The notes beneath the pieces are model-generated. The model ran no database searches, was not told where the DNA came from, and worked only from the letters and a program-made list of their open reading frames with translations. Below, in pieces: positions 46,339 to 58,181 of a stretch of 64,000 nucleotides of DNA; within the stretch, counting starts at the first letter, position 1, and the number at the start of each line of letters is the position of its first letter. This DNA is from Chytridium lagenaria (lineage: Eukaryota > Chytridiomycota > Chytridiomycetes > Chytridiales > Chytridiaceae), in contig JAHLKC010000016.1 of NCBI GenBank assembly GCA_025449115.1, positions 1-64,000 of the forward strand, written 5' to 3'. A program made the position numbers and the translations under genes.

Positions 46339-48996
46339 TTACAAGAAAATCTCCTCTGGAATTCTCCAACTCCCTAAAGCAAAATCCTTTCCGGTATCAT
46401 CCAGATCAACTCTCACGGACATTCCGTAAAAGCTCACCTGCCCCAACTCCTCATATTCAAAATATCCCTTCACTTTCACCCTCTCGTCACTTAAATCCTC
46501 CAAATTCATTTCAACGACAGAGGTTTGGGCATCTTTTTGGCTGCATGCACCCATCGCCGGATCATGGTTGCTGTGATGTCACGCGATGTCAAAGTGCTGC
46601 GTTTTGTTTGTAAAGTAATACTTTTCGATTCAATGATGAGTCGTCAACGGTTGGTTTCGAGATCTTCATCAGTTAGAGAATAACATAAATGTAAGGCTGG
46701 TACCCTTGCGTAAAAGCGATCTTGATCATCAACATCATCAACGTATACAAAGAGGTAGTCACGTGGCTCTGCTTCCGATAAACCTTTCACAGGAGGATTT
46801 CGAAATGGCATTATCAACATTGACGCTGTCCCAAACGCCTCTTCAAGTCTATACCGAATAAGAGCAGGATGTGTTGCATTCCTTGCCAAATAAGATCTCC
46901 ACGCAATTAGAACAAAAAAATGAGTGAAAGGACCTACGAATTTGTCCAACCCCTTTTCTTTCCATCAACGTCAAACCCGGCTACAACCTTGACTTTCACA
47001 ACCTCTCCCTCCCCGATCTTTATTGGAAACCCCTTCAACCCACTTTGCGGCATTAGTATATCAACACTATCCGCGCGTCTCCACGACTTTCCCTCATCCA
47101 AACTCACTTCAACAACAGCATCAATGAGGGTTATATCACCGTCGGTTGTCGCATGTGTGCCAAGTGTGATATTACGGAGCATAGTTTCCACTTCTTTAAC
47201 GGTGAGAGTACCTTCGCCGACTTGGGAGAGGAGATTCGAGCGTTGTTGGTGGGTTAAATGCTGGGAGGGCTTGGGAGATATAAGGAGGAAGTCAGATTCG
47301 AATATATCTGATCTGTAGATTAAGTCAGATATGGTCTGAATTGATCGAATACTTGTACGAGCTTCCGTTTGGATTCAAAAGTACCTTTGTAGTCGGCTTC
47401 ATACGTACTTTTCAAATCGCCAGTTTGGTCAAAAAGTCGGCAAAGCTAAGTGACCTATCTCGTATGTCGTGAATACAATAAAGAAAGAAATAATTTACCG
47501 TTTAAAGAGCAAGGCGGAAATGCTTTAAAGTTTTTGATGGATTCAGGCAGAGAATAATCCTTTGTGTTAGGGATGGTCTCAGATCGAAGATCGATATATT
47601 GTCATCATAGATTCTATCACTTTACCGCAGTCAACGGATCCGTATCAATGTATAAATTCTACTCAAATCGTAAGGATAAGAACTCAACCATAAGATTTAA
47701 AACTTACGCTAATATTCGCAACATCCGAAGTCGGCGACTTAACCTCCAACCTCACGCCTCGAATCCACCCATCTTCCACAATCCAGAACCCTTTTGCACG
47801 CCACCGTTTACCAAATCCAACCAAGTTCTGATTCCATCGATTTGTCAATGGCGTATTCCCTCCATTTATATCGAATACCACCGCCCCATTTGGAAGTACA
47901 GTGGGTGCCTCAATTTCATGAGTATCAAAAGATACGAGGTAAATTGGGACCCCGCTTTGGCAGACCCACATAGCGAGATTACCGGTACGTAGAAGCCCGA
48001 TTTGCGCAGATACCTCGCGCCATCGATGGAGTCAAGGTCGGTTTGGGTGACGCTCAACCAGATATCAGCATCACTGATGTTGTCATTAATAATATTCACA
48101 TGGCAATAATCTGTTCAAACACTGACTTACCTCAACATAAGGCTCCTATGCCCAAAGTAATTCAAATAATGTATCATACATGATGTGCAGCAGCATGCTT
48201 TCCTCTTGCGCACCCATCCGACGGAAATGGAAGAAAATCTGATCCAACATTTCTTCCACAGCATGGCAATACATATTCATAGTAAGACGGCCGATCGTAA
48301 AATTGCACCGGATGATACGAGCAGCTCCCCTCCGGATTCTCGGACTCTCTAAATGTTTTCCCGCATTGAACGCAAGAATGTATGGTCTCTAAGACTTTGA
48401 TGCTTGAAGTGATTCGAGGGCTTGCACCAAGGAAGTAGCGATTGCGGCAGGAATATTTCCTTGTTTACTTACTATTGTAAGGTGAGAATATTGTAAAAAA
48501 TACAATGCACTTGCATGCTTCTGTCTGGAGCGACATTTGCAGATCCGCGATGCTGGCATCAACTTCTTTGCACAGCGTCGTAAACTTGTCTTGGTAGCTG
48601 AAAACCCGCATCACGCGCCTCGCCGACGACTCTCCCACAAACTGGAGCATGACGACTTGAGTACTCTCCAGAGTTCTCATAAGCTTTACAAGAGTGGGTT
48701 CGTAGACGGAGGATCCGCTTTTCCTGTCAACGCTAAAGAAGAACAATAAAATGTTAGACGCATGATGCTTGCTATTGCAGTACCCACCCTTCAGTGGAAC
48801 TTCCAACCGCTCGATCCTATCAAGGAGACTATTTGCGGTCTCATTCTGCACCCTGTACTTTTGCTTTATGCTGATGATTCTGATGATCAGATGCGAGTGG
48901 ATCAGCACACCTCTTCGTAAAGACTTTAGCAGAATGCTCTCACCCGGAAATGACACCAACGACGAGGTCTCCGATGGGGAGCAGTGGAATGATCAT
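46339..48996 (-). CDS. MLKL-like helical bundle + CHORD-like zinc module protein, paralogue A
   Basis: Starts MIIPLLPIGDLVVGVIS. The first about 120 residues form a helical bundle with SLLDRIERLEVPLK, TLVKLMRTLESTQVVMLQFVG and VMRVFSYQDKFTTLCKEVDA, a pattern like the MLKL N-terminal domain seen in many fungal proteins. Then a Cys/His module: CVQCGK, SCSYHP, CCG and DGCARGKH, in the spacing of CHORD domains. About 500 further residues are beta-rich with no known family: WLSVTQTD, VDDVDDQDRFYA and EVSLDEGKSWRRADS. The tail is helical then beta, ending IPEEIFL. Several introns and frame breaks; the exon map is partial. The same order recurs in paralogue B directly upstream on the same strand. 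Function unknown. Confidence 0.65.
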
Positions 48997-49242
48997 GGTG
49001 CTCCTGGTTGTGACAAACCCTTATTAATCATAACAGCGTCTAAAATTTCAAGGCACCAACCGTCTTGAACGAAAAACGAGAGTTGGACAGCGCTGTCAAA
49101 GTAACTAGCTACGTTTTATGTGGTCGAGAAACTTAGAACCGTTGTTGAAGACCACATTTTATTCAAATACGTTGTTGTGGATAGTAACAAGTAAGGAGGC
49201 TTAATTAACTGAATAAACTAATACCGCGACTTTACCGCGAAG

Positions 49243-52154
49243 TTACCCTAAAACTTCTCTGTTCAACACCCAAGTATCCTCTGCAAAACTCTCTCCCTCC
49301 TCATCAAGCGTAACCCTCATCTTAATACCCCAAATCACGCCCCCCTCCGCCCCCTTCCCTTTGGCACCTGAGAAGTCAAACAATCCCCACACCTTGACTT
49401 TTTGGTCGGTAACGTCGTCAAGGAGAAGAGTAGTGAGACCATCGGATTTCGTGGGTTCTTGACGAGCACGATGGATCCAGGATCGGAGAGTGACGGGAGT
49501 AACGTGATGGGTTATTGTGACACTATTATAGGAGATGATGGAGAATAGGACGCGGCCGGTGACGTAGGATGTGTCAACCTCAGGGGTGGGGCGTGAGATC
49601 TAAAGGAGAACATAACAAGATCAGAAAGTACATTTCAGATTAAGCAATATATGAAAAAGTTTGATTTAGCACGAACTTACCTTCCCATAAACTCTACTTA
49701 AATCATCCACATCATCCACATACACAAACAAGTAATCAATCTTCTCACTTTTTTCGGGCAAATTCCTCACAGGTGGGTTTCTATATCCCATAGTTAACGC
49801 CGCCCACCTTCCAAATGCCTCCTCAACCCTCACTTTCACCAGCAAAGCCTCCGTCATCTCTCTCGCCAAGAACACCTCCCCATTCCATCCCCTCTTCTTC
49901 CCTGTAACATTGAACCACGGTAAAAGCCCAACTTTCACAACCTCCCTACTCGCCATCTTCATCACCGAGAATGCTCCCTGATCTCCAAGCGTCGTTGATG
50001 AAACAGATGTCTCCATACCGGTTGCGGGAATCCATGTTTTCCCAGAGTCAAGACTGATGGTGACAGTAATGTCGACGATTGTAATGGGATCGTCGCCTGA
50101 ACGCTGTTTTCGACGGCGGAGAGGAGACGTTCAGCCTCAGAGACGGTGATTTTGGCGTCGGAGACCATAGTAAGAATTGCGAGACGCTCTGAAGTTGTGG
50201 AGCCTTTAGATTGCGGTTGGGCTGTGGAGATGAGCATGAGGTCCAGTTTAAAGTTATCGGCTCTGTTTATCATTACAAGTATTACTGATTCACTCGAGAA
50301 CGATAGTTGAATTGAAATAAAGCTAGTGCTTACCTGTAATTACTCCCGTCCGGGTTCCCAGCAACAGGCTTCATGGGCTTAATCCGCAACTTCAAGTCGC
50401 CTTCTTGCTCAAACTCAGGTACCCTGAGATTATCTGCGACGAGGTTATCAGGTGAGATTGTATTCGCACTTACTTTCAAAAGCAATGGAGGGAATTTTCC
50501 TAAAGCTGTTCTGAGCAGGCGGAGCTGTGTATATTTTGTCGGGCCCAGGAACGAGTGAGCTCGCATCGGAGGCGTCGTCGTAGATGGTGTTATTTTCCCC
50601 GGGGTTAGAGGATCGATTTCAAGTTGTAGCTCCTGCAAAGCTTTGTTAATACATAAAGATAAAACGAAAGAATGTTGTATAGAAAAAGAATGGACGCGTC
50701 ATAAGGAAAGAATTATTACCGCCACATTCGCCTTCTCCGAAAACGGCGCCTTCGCCTCCAACCTAACTCCCGTTATTCTCCCTCCCTCTACGACCCACAT
50801 TCCCCTCGCAAACCACCCAACTCCTCTCCTCCTCAATATTTTATTCCTCTTACACCCCAAAAAAGGTGTCGTCTCTCCATTTATTTCCGGCGATATCAAA
50901 ATGTTCTTGCCATCAGAAAAATGCGTTGGTGCTTCAATGTCGACTTCATCAAATGTTGCGAGGGCGACAGCGACGTTGAACTGGGAGATCCAGAGGGCGT
51001 AACGCTGAGAACGAAGGAGACCAAAGGTTATGGTTATAGGGCCTTGAGAGTCGGGGGAGGAATCATATTGGGTGACCGTGAGCCACGGATCGGCGCCTCT
51101 GTTGAAATATTGGCGTAAGTCTAAAGCTACGATACAAGAAAATGGAAAACGCCCGCAACAGGGATTAAATCGGACTTTAAAGAAACTTACTGTACTGCCA
51201 CCCTCACACTCCCAAGAAAGTTCACATAATCCACCCCCCAATGATGTACATAAGCATGACGACCCCTCCCGCACCCATCCTCTGGAAACGTTTCAAACTC
51301 GCTAAAACTCTTTCCGCAACATCTTAATACATAGGAATAGGCGTCAGGTCGGTCGAAAGTGGATACAGGGTGGAACGAGCAAGCGCCATCCGCGTTTTCG
51401 GATTCACGATAATCTTTGCCACATTGAACGCAGACGAGGACGGTTTCGCGAAGGGCGGCGAGACGGGATGCATTCATGGCTTCGAGAATGGTGTGGGCGG
51501 TGGTGAGAGCGTTTGGTCTTTAGTGAGGACTTTCATGGGAGTGAAGTTAGTTATAGACATCGTGAGATATTATGATAACGAGTGAGGAAAAAAGCTGCCA
51601 AAGGCGACATTATCAGAACCACCAAAACGATGTTTGAAAAATAGTTTGTGAAATAAGCCTCACCATCTTCCGCCTGCAAGGCCATCTGCAAATCCGCATA
51701 CAAGCATCCACCGCCTTTCCAGCGATGCAAACTTATCCTGATAACTCAAGATCTTTGTAATCCTTTTCACCTTGGACTGCCCAACATACTGCAACAACAC
51801 ACTCTCCGTCCCTTCAAGCGTTCTCACAAGTTTCTGAAGGGCAGGGTCGTAAACCGTTACAGAGGAAGATTTATCCTTCAACACTACAAAGGAATGAGTA
51901 TGGGTTCTATGAAAGGGCGGAACCTTTCAGTGGTTTGTCTAGGGCCTCAATTCGATCAAGAAGGAGGACGACGGTCTCATCTTGGAGTTTGGACTTGCGA
52001 CGGATCTCTACGATACTGTGATAAATAACGTGAATACATGGATCACGGGGAAGCTGGAAATAATACTTTGAGAATGAGTCGGAAAGACTTACACGGTGAT
52101 AAGCGTGAGCGCAATATCCACGACGGGGATCGGGATAGTCGGTGTGATGAGCAT
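49243..52154 (-). CDS. MLKL-like helical bundle + CHORD-like zinc module protein, paralogue B
   Basis: Starts MLITPTIPIPVVDIALTLITV, then across introns VLLLDRIEALDKPLK, LQKLVRTLEGTESVLLQYVG and ITKILSYQDKFASLE, the same MLKL-NTD-like bundle as paralogue A. A helix (RLAALRETVLV) leads to CVQCGK, CSFHP, CCG and DGCGRGRH (51290-51435), the CHORD-like module. Then come WLTVTQYDSS, EVDIEAPTHFSDG, ITGVRLEAKAPFSEKANVAV, the unique ELQLEIDPLTPGK region (50330-50638), a short helical ITVSEAERLLSAVE, a beta segment ending YVDDVDDLSRVYGKV, and a last beta exon with VIWGIKMRVTLDEEGE before the stop at 49243. Protein identity to A is clearly partial, so the duplication is old. Frame breaks near 51700 and 50100. 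Confidence 0.68.
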
Positions 52155-52276
52155 GGCTCTGAGACAACTTGAAATGGGATTGATGAGGGTGCCGCTGTGA
52201 CAACTCTATGACTTTGATTAAATTACCGTCACCTAATCTCGTAAGTAACAGATCAATGACGGTGACGGTGTATAAT

Positions 52277-53525
52277 TTATTTTACTACAACGACCTTCGA
52301 CACGTCGTGATGCTGTCTCATCTCAACTCCAGCTTCTTCAAACAAAGCTCTCGTAAGGTCGTCCATGTGGTAGGTGAGTGAGTACACGACCTTCTTGACA
52401 CCGGCCTGCACAATCTTTTTCGCGCAGCCAATACACTGAAGTCGCGTGAATGATGTAAAGGAAAAAGGAAGAGATCGGTCAAATAATCAGGCAAAGGGAT
52501 GAAAATGAACAGGGTTAGATTAGATTAGATCCAAAACTCACCGGACAAGTATTACAGTATAATACCGTCTCTCCACCATTAGCAATCCTTTCCCTGCCGC
52601 CTCCAATAGCGCATTCTCCTCCGCATGCAAACACAAGCACTCCTCCAACCCCTTTCCCCGTCTGGCCCACCATTACACCTTGCACACCCCCCTCCCCACA
52701 ATTTCTGACACCTCTCGGTGTCCCGTTATACCCTGTCGCCAATACTCGTTTATCTTTCGCAAGAATACATCCAACGCGCCGTTTCATGCAATTGCTTCGT
52801 GTTGATGCGAGGTCGCAGAGTCGAAGAAAATACGTGTCCCAGTCTGGGCGGAGACGCGTGGGGTTGAGAAGGTGTGGTATGAGAGGGTGGAGATTGGTGT
52901 GGAATTGAGACAGTGTTGGGGAATGGTTTTGAAGGCGGACGTCGGGTTCGCGGCTTGTGGGATCAACATTAATGAGAGCCTCTACGGGGCCAATGTTATC
53001 ATCAACGTCGCTAACGTTTCTTGGAGGTGTCGACGCTCTCGACATTGCGATTTGCGGAGTATCTGGTGGTGAAGGCACATATCCAATTGACATATTCGCT
53101 ATAGCCTCCTCTAGCTTCTTTTTCCCTTCATCAGTCTTTAAAAACTCTTCCAATAATGCTAGCCTATCTCCACCTCGTCGTTCCATCCATCTATCAAACC
53201 TCATCAAAGTTGGTGCCTCCACACCCACAAGTAAAAAGAACGGCCGGCGTCGAAATTCTTCCATGATGAATGATGGATCGTGGACAGGGAGGATAAAGAC
53301 AAAGTTTTGGAGCCAATTAGATGTTGCGTATTCAAGGGCTTGGTGAGGGGAGGAGAAGGTGAGGCATGGTTGTGGGTCCGTATTGTTGGTTTTGAAACCG
53401 TTGGGGGAGTCTTGGTCAGATGTTGACGGGGTGATGATGATCTGCTTGAAGCTATGATGGGTGACGAGGTGACAAGCGAGCGTATGCTTTCCAGCGCAAA
53501 CGGGGCCGACCACTCCCACAAGCAT
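52277..53525 (-). CDS. DCD1: Deoxycytidylate (dCMP) deaminase
   Basis: Converts dCMP to dUMP for thymidylate synthesis. Two exons, 53525-52542 and 52435-52277. The fungal-type N-terminal P-loop region is MLVGVVGPVCAGKHTLACHL. The deaminase domain has KRRVGCILAKDKR and GYNGTPRGVRNCGEGG. Its zinc motif is split: HAEEN lies at 52627-52613 but in a different frame from the surrounding ORF, and the second half CNTCP|CIGCAKK forms across the intron (PC-x2-C). Two opposite single-base breaks, near 52640 and 52585, would therefore cancel and hide the active site in an automatic translation. With them corrected the enzyme is complete and normal. Confidence 0.9.
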
Positions 53526-53968
53526 TCTTGAGGTTGTCCGAGATGAAGGACAACAAGGTGTTTTTACTATTTTTTTGTGGTGAGTTTGCAGGATAAGTTC
53601 CCTTCAAACGTCGCTCGCTAGCGGCATGCACTGACATTACAACCATGAACCTGGGTAATTGCCGGAACGATTTTTCATGGGGCTTGCTGAGTTGCGAGCA
53701 ACTGGCCAATCTTCTCGAACCTCAAGCCATTCCTGGTCATATTTACCCATACATATGTGCGATACATTGCTGTTGCCAACGTGCACATAACCGTTTCAAT
53801 CATTATTTTTGTGCGTCAATTACATGGGGACGTCATCTTGTAAACTATCCGTAGACGTCCACGTAAAAGAAAAAGTACAATCGAATCATTACGGTAAAGT
53901 TCTTTATTTTTTAAATTTCCATTAGGTCTGTCGGGTACATTTTCTCTATATTAGCGTGCTAGAATAAC
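53526..53968. other. Spacer between DCD1 and the Pro-rich gene
   Basis: DCD1 promoter side plus the 3' flank of the next gene. No gene seen. Confidence 0.5.
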
Positions 53969-54947
53969 TTAGATATTCCTCGTGAGCATACTAGGCCGTC
54001 CACTGGCGACAGCAGTCGAAGTGCTGCTCCTCAGAGCCTCAGCGTAAGACATCTTAATAGGAGCCTCGAGAACAGGAGCTTCTTTGCGTGGTGGGCAAAG
54101 TGTACTTGACGCAAAACGAATGGACTGGGCCTTGCTCTCTGAGATAATTTGGGGGTTGGTGGAGGCGCGGAGGAGGACGGAGGATGGGGTTTTTACAGTC
54201 TTACAGGGAGAAAAAGGGCGGGTTTCCGGGGCATCGGGGGTAGGGTGGTCGAGGATTTGAGAAGCGGTTGGGGAAGTTGGAGTTTCAGGCGGGGTGGGTA
54301 AAACTGTGTTCTTGATAGGGACGTCTTGATGGATCGAGTCAGTGATGGGGATCGGGTTTGTGGAAGCAGCAGCCTTCCTTGTGACAATCGCAGCGACTTC
54401 TTCTTTAGAAAGGAGCACAATAGGTGCTTCCGCATTCGTTTTTTTGGTAGAAATGGTTGGGGGTTTTATAGCACCTGCCTTGAGGCGGTTGGGCAGAGGC
54501 TTCGCCGTCGTAAAAGTTTCGGGCTTCGTGGCCGGAGCTTGTGAGGAATGGCCGTGGACACGTGAGTACCCGACGACGTATGCGTAGCTAGATCTCCGAC
54601 CAGCGTCGATGTCGGAGACAAATGCGGTGAGTCGAATATCGGTAGGTGGTGAGAGCAGCGAAAAGTCTGCAGGTTGCGGACGGTGCGACTGCAGTTTGAG
54701 GTAAGTAATGGAAAAGAGTGGATTAGTTAGACTGGAGAAGAGAAAAAGAGAAGGGAGGTAATAAAAGGAGTGAGGTTTCGATGAGAGAAGTGAAGATCAC
54801 CTTGGCGGGTGCATTATAATAGGGGTTGGCACGGCGGTGAAGCTCATCCAGGGCGGGGCTAGGGCGAGGGGGTAAGAGCCAGCTGGTTTGCTGGGCCGTG
54901 AGGTGTACAGTCTGGGGCACACGGTGGTGATGAGCAATCTTGGTCAT
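53969..54947 (-). CDS. Pro/Ser/Thr-rich protein of unknown function
   Basis: Two exons, 54947-54801 and 54688-53969, join in one open frame of about 289 codons without errors. The start MTKIAHHHRVPQTVHLTA is the first Met with exon support; an upstream in-frame Met at 55013 is possible. Features seen: a short helical stretch with WLLPPRPSPALDELHRRANPYY, a small structured-looking part (DIRLTAFVSDIDAGRRSSYAYVV), then a disordered region with PPETPTSPT and other TP/SP sites fit for proline-directed kinases, and near the end KMSYAEALRSS. No signal peptide, membrane helix or known domain recognised. Confidence 0.6.
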
Positions 54948-56123
54948 GTTGAGAACAGGTATACGTGCTAGCTTATGAAGTGAAGATGAGAGATTTGGAG
55001 AGGGAAATATCATGTCAGCAGCTATTTATGTGCGTGGGTGATGTAAAAGATGTTCTACATTGTAAACAAACTTGATTCGCTGTAAATGAAGCTTGTAAAT
55101 TCCTTTGTCGCGTTCATCTCACACGAACGTTATTTTTGTTCGCGTAAATCCTCACATTTTTGGTCGGTCTCTCATCACATCAGTGATTCATGAGACGTTA
55201 ATGAAACTTCTGATACGTCTGATGTTATACCAGCTGTAAATCTTAAAAACATCCTTTGTCGCGCTCCGATAACACATTTGCTTTTAATTCGCGTTAAAGT
55301 GTGAGATCACCTCATTGAATCATCAGGCTAAAACAGGGATTTTGATAAGTGTATTTTCCTGCAGTAATTAGATGTTGAGATTGGGGGTTGGTTGGTCTCT
55401 GAGCATGATGTTCATTTGAGAGCGGGTGGAAAGTTATAGAGGTCATGCAGATATGCGTAAGACACGTGAAAAAAAAAGAGCTTGATGACGCCGGAAGAAA
55501 TAAAAACTCTGATTGCGCGCCTTTAGTCGTCTCCACCTCCCCGTCTATGGATTAACGCGTATACGCACGTAATGACCCTGTAAGAAGTCATAAGTCCATG
55601 TTTATTTGATGTATTAATTAATGTGTAAACGTTTAGATACGGAACATTAACTGTGAAAACAAATGTTGGGAAGTGAAATATGAGATAGTGAGGAATAATG
55701 TTCTTCCTAATTTAAGCATAAAGTGATGCAGTTTTAATAGAACAACGCTGTTTGTTCTTAGTACCCACAACTTAATCGTCAATGACCATTTTAAGTCAAG
55801 CAGAGAAACAAAACCCTTCCCCACACCCCTTCCCGCGCCAAAACAGGTTGAGAAAAAATGTATAGGAACCAGCATTTCAGAAAAGTCCTGACATCTCTTG
55901 TGAGAAACTAATTGCCACCATAGAAATAAACGTTCGAAATAAAAATGGAGTCAAATAAAAACTTATAATCATCAACCAACAAATTCAAGCACAAAGATTC
56001 ACACAGAAGCAAATTCAGACAATAAATGTCTTGGTCAAAAGGGGATCCAACAAAAATTCGGCAAAACAACGCGCAGGGGATTAAGGCGGTCAAAGCCCCG
56101 CAGATATAGAAGGACACGGAAGC
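54948..56123. other. Gene-free spacer of 1.2 kb
   Basis: AT-rich, with some small frames lacking domains or splice context. Contains the promoter of the Pro-rich gene and the 3' UTR of the EB1 gene. No gene seen. Confidence 0.55.
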
Positions 56124-57642
56124 TCAGTAACTTTCGTATTCGGGCACTTCAACACCTTCTTCCTCATTCTCGATAGGAATCTCAAAGCCATCCTCAGTCT
56201 TGTACATAATGGCCTAAATTTAAAAGATGCATGGTTTAATAGAGTAAATAAAGAAAACAACAGCCCAAAGGTAAGAAAAGGTTGCAACATAAAAGCATTC
56301 ACTCACTTGAATGTTCCTCAAAGTCTCTCCCAAATGTCCGTTCGCCTCCCCAGTATCCAAATGCGTCTGCACAAGAATCTCAATCTCCCTCAACTTTCCA
56401 AAATAAAACTCCCTTTCCTTCTCAACCTGATCCATCTGCATCTTCAACTCCATGTTCTGCTGCGTGTATTCCGCAATATTCCTTTGATACTCGGCCTCAA
56501 TTTCTGCCTTCTCCCTCTCCCATCCAGCTCCAGAAGCCGCGCTGTTCGATCTCGATCCATTCAAACCGTGAGTCGAGTGGCGGCCGCGGGGGCCGCACGC
56601 GCAGATGGGAGCGCGCCATTGGATGAACGCGTTGGAGCGCCTTTGGGGACGTTGGCAACAGAGGGGTTAGAGGTAGCCTTCTTCATAGGACCGGAGGCGG
56701 TGCGGCTGCTGGCATCTAGAGGGGGAGGCGATAGCATGATCACCCTTTCTCCGAGCAATGGCATCGTATGGGCCTCCAGGAAAGTACTGGTCCCAGTACC
56801 TGATATTATCATTAAAACATGCGAAATTAGGTAGAGCCTTTACTTTTTCATCCATTGTAAGAACTCCAAGTTGTCTTGGAACTTGCACTTGGCAAGTCTT
56901 TCGACGGAATAGCGTTGTCAATCTTGTGCTTGTCAAAGACGGACTGAAGAATCTTAAAGTTTTGAATGTACTCGTACTCGTGCTTGGCAGCAAACTTGAC
57001 CCTAGAGACAGGAACCTGTGAAAGAATAAAATGTGTCAGGTTAAAATCAGAAAGAAAAAGGTTAGAAGCTTCATATTTGAGAAACTGGGAGACTATTAGC
57101 AACGATTTGATGCAACAAATCAGCTTCAATCTCCAGCCTGCTTAAAACCCTTTAGTGCCATCGCATGCAACAACTCCGACGGAACAGGACCAATTCCACT
57201 CGTAATTCACTCCACTGCCTAAGACAGTCCACATGAATTGCACCATATAACGGGAGTCGCCCAAACCAGGGGCATCAATTCTGTCCAAACACCATAGCAG
57301 AACTATCGGACATTTTGAAGCCAAAAAACCCAACCTTGCCCAATGCCTCCACACCAGCCTCAAAAGAAATCCAACACCTCACACTCATCATAATTGCCCA
57401 AAGTCTTCCTCCAGCGTCCTCAACGTTCGTTATCAAACTCAGACCCGAAAGGCGTTCAAGAAAACGTAGGAGAGAGCCGTATAGGATGGATTTCAAAAAA
57501 GAACAGGCTCGCTTACATCTCTAAAGATAGAATCCATAATTTGGCAATGCGCAGCTCCAGTCCCACACTGCTCAACCTTGGTATACCCAAGTTGTAGCAA
57601 GTCGTTCATCCATGCTAGAAGTTCTGTCCGAGACTCGCTCAT
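56124..57642 (-). CDS. BIM1: EB1-family microtubule plus-end tracking protein
   Basis: Binds growing microtubule plus ends and recruits partners. Exons 57642-57517, 57015-56844, 56799-56307 and 56213-56124. The calponin-homology domain reads [21 protein letters not shown], then [32 protein letters not shown] and [20 protein letters not shown] Ser/Ala-rich linker precedes the EB homology coiled coil with [18 protein letters not shown]. The acidic C-terminus ends EYESY instead of the usual EEY/F. Breaks occur near 56900 (one G missing before CKFQDN) and near 56740. The first intron (501 nt) is the longest clean intron here. Identity is secure. Confidence 0.93.
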
Positions 57643-58181
57643 GGTGGCGTTCGAAGGTTAGCTGAGGGGAATCTAAAGAAGGGCTGTGCTTGATAGTCAA
57701 AGAGTGGGTTGTAGCGTCAGTGGAAGGGCCAACACTGAAAACAGGAGTTGTGAGAGGACGATGACGGTGTCAGTGGTCGTCAGTGACGGAATGCTTGTGG
57801 ATGTTGGCGGAAAACCAAAATGCAATTCAGCAAAATTGTGATGAGGTTTAGCAATTATAAGGGGGTCATTCCGACACCTCAGGAGATGATAGTCAACGAC
57901 GATCAACACATGATGAATCTTTAACATTGCATCACTGGAGGTCAAAGCTATGGAATTCGTTACGGCTCTATGCAACCTTCCCTTTTGAAGGGGAATTACT
58001 TTATTCCATCATCATCTCCTCTGTGAATGACTTTGACTGGAGCACATATGCTTGAAATCTAACGTCAAGATAAGATGGGTTCTTCCTAGAGGAATCGAAA
58101 CGAAAGAGAATCGAAAAAGAATGTCCTGATGTCCAAACCAGCATTTTTGTAGGTATATTCATTCTCGAGCGCGTCCCGTCA
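57643..58181. other. Spacer between EB1 and cobU
   Basis: EB1 promoter and 3' flank of cobU. A minus-strand frame at 57697-57975 has no domain. No gene seen. Confidence 0.5.

Noticed and set aside
46339..52154. One single large gene instead of two tandem paralogues
   Set aside because: Each unit has its own start exon, helical bundle, Cys/His module and stop, in the same order.
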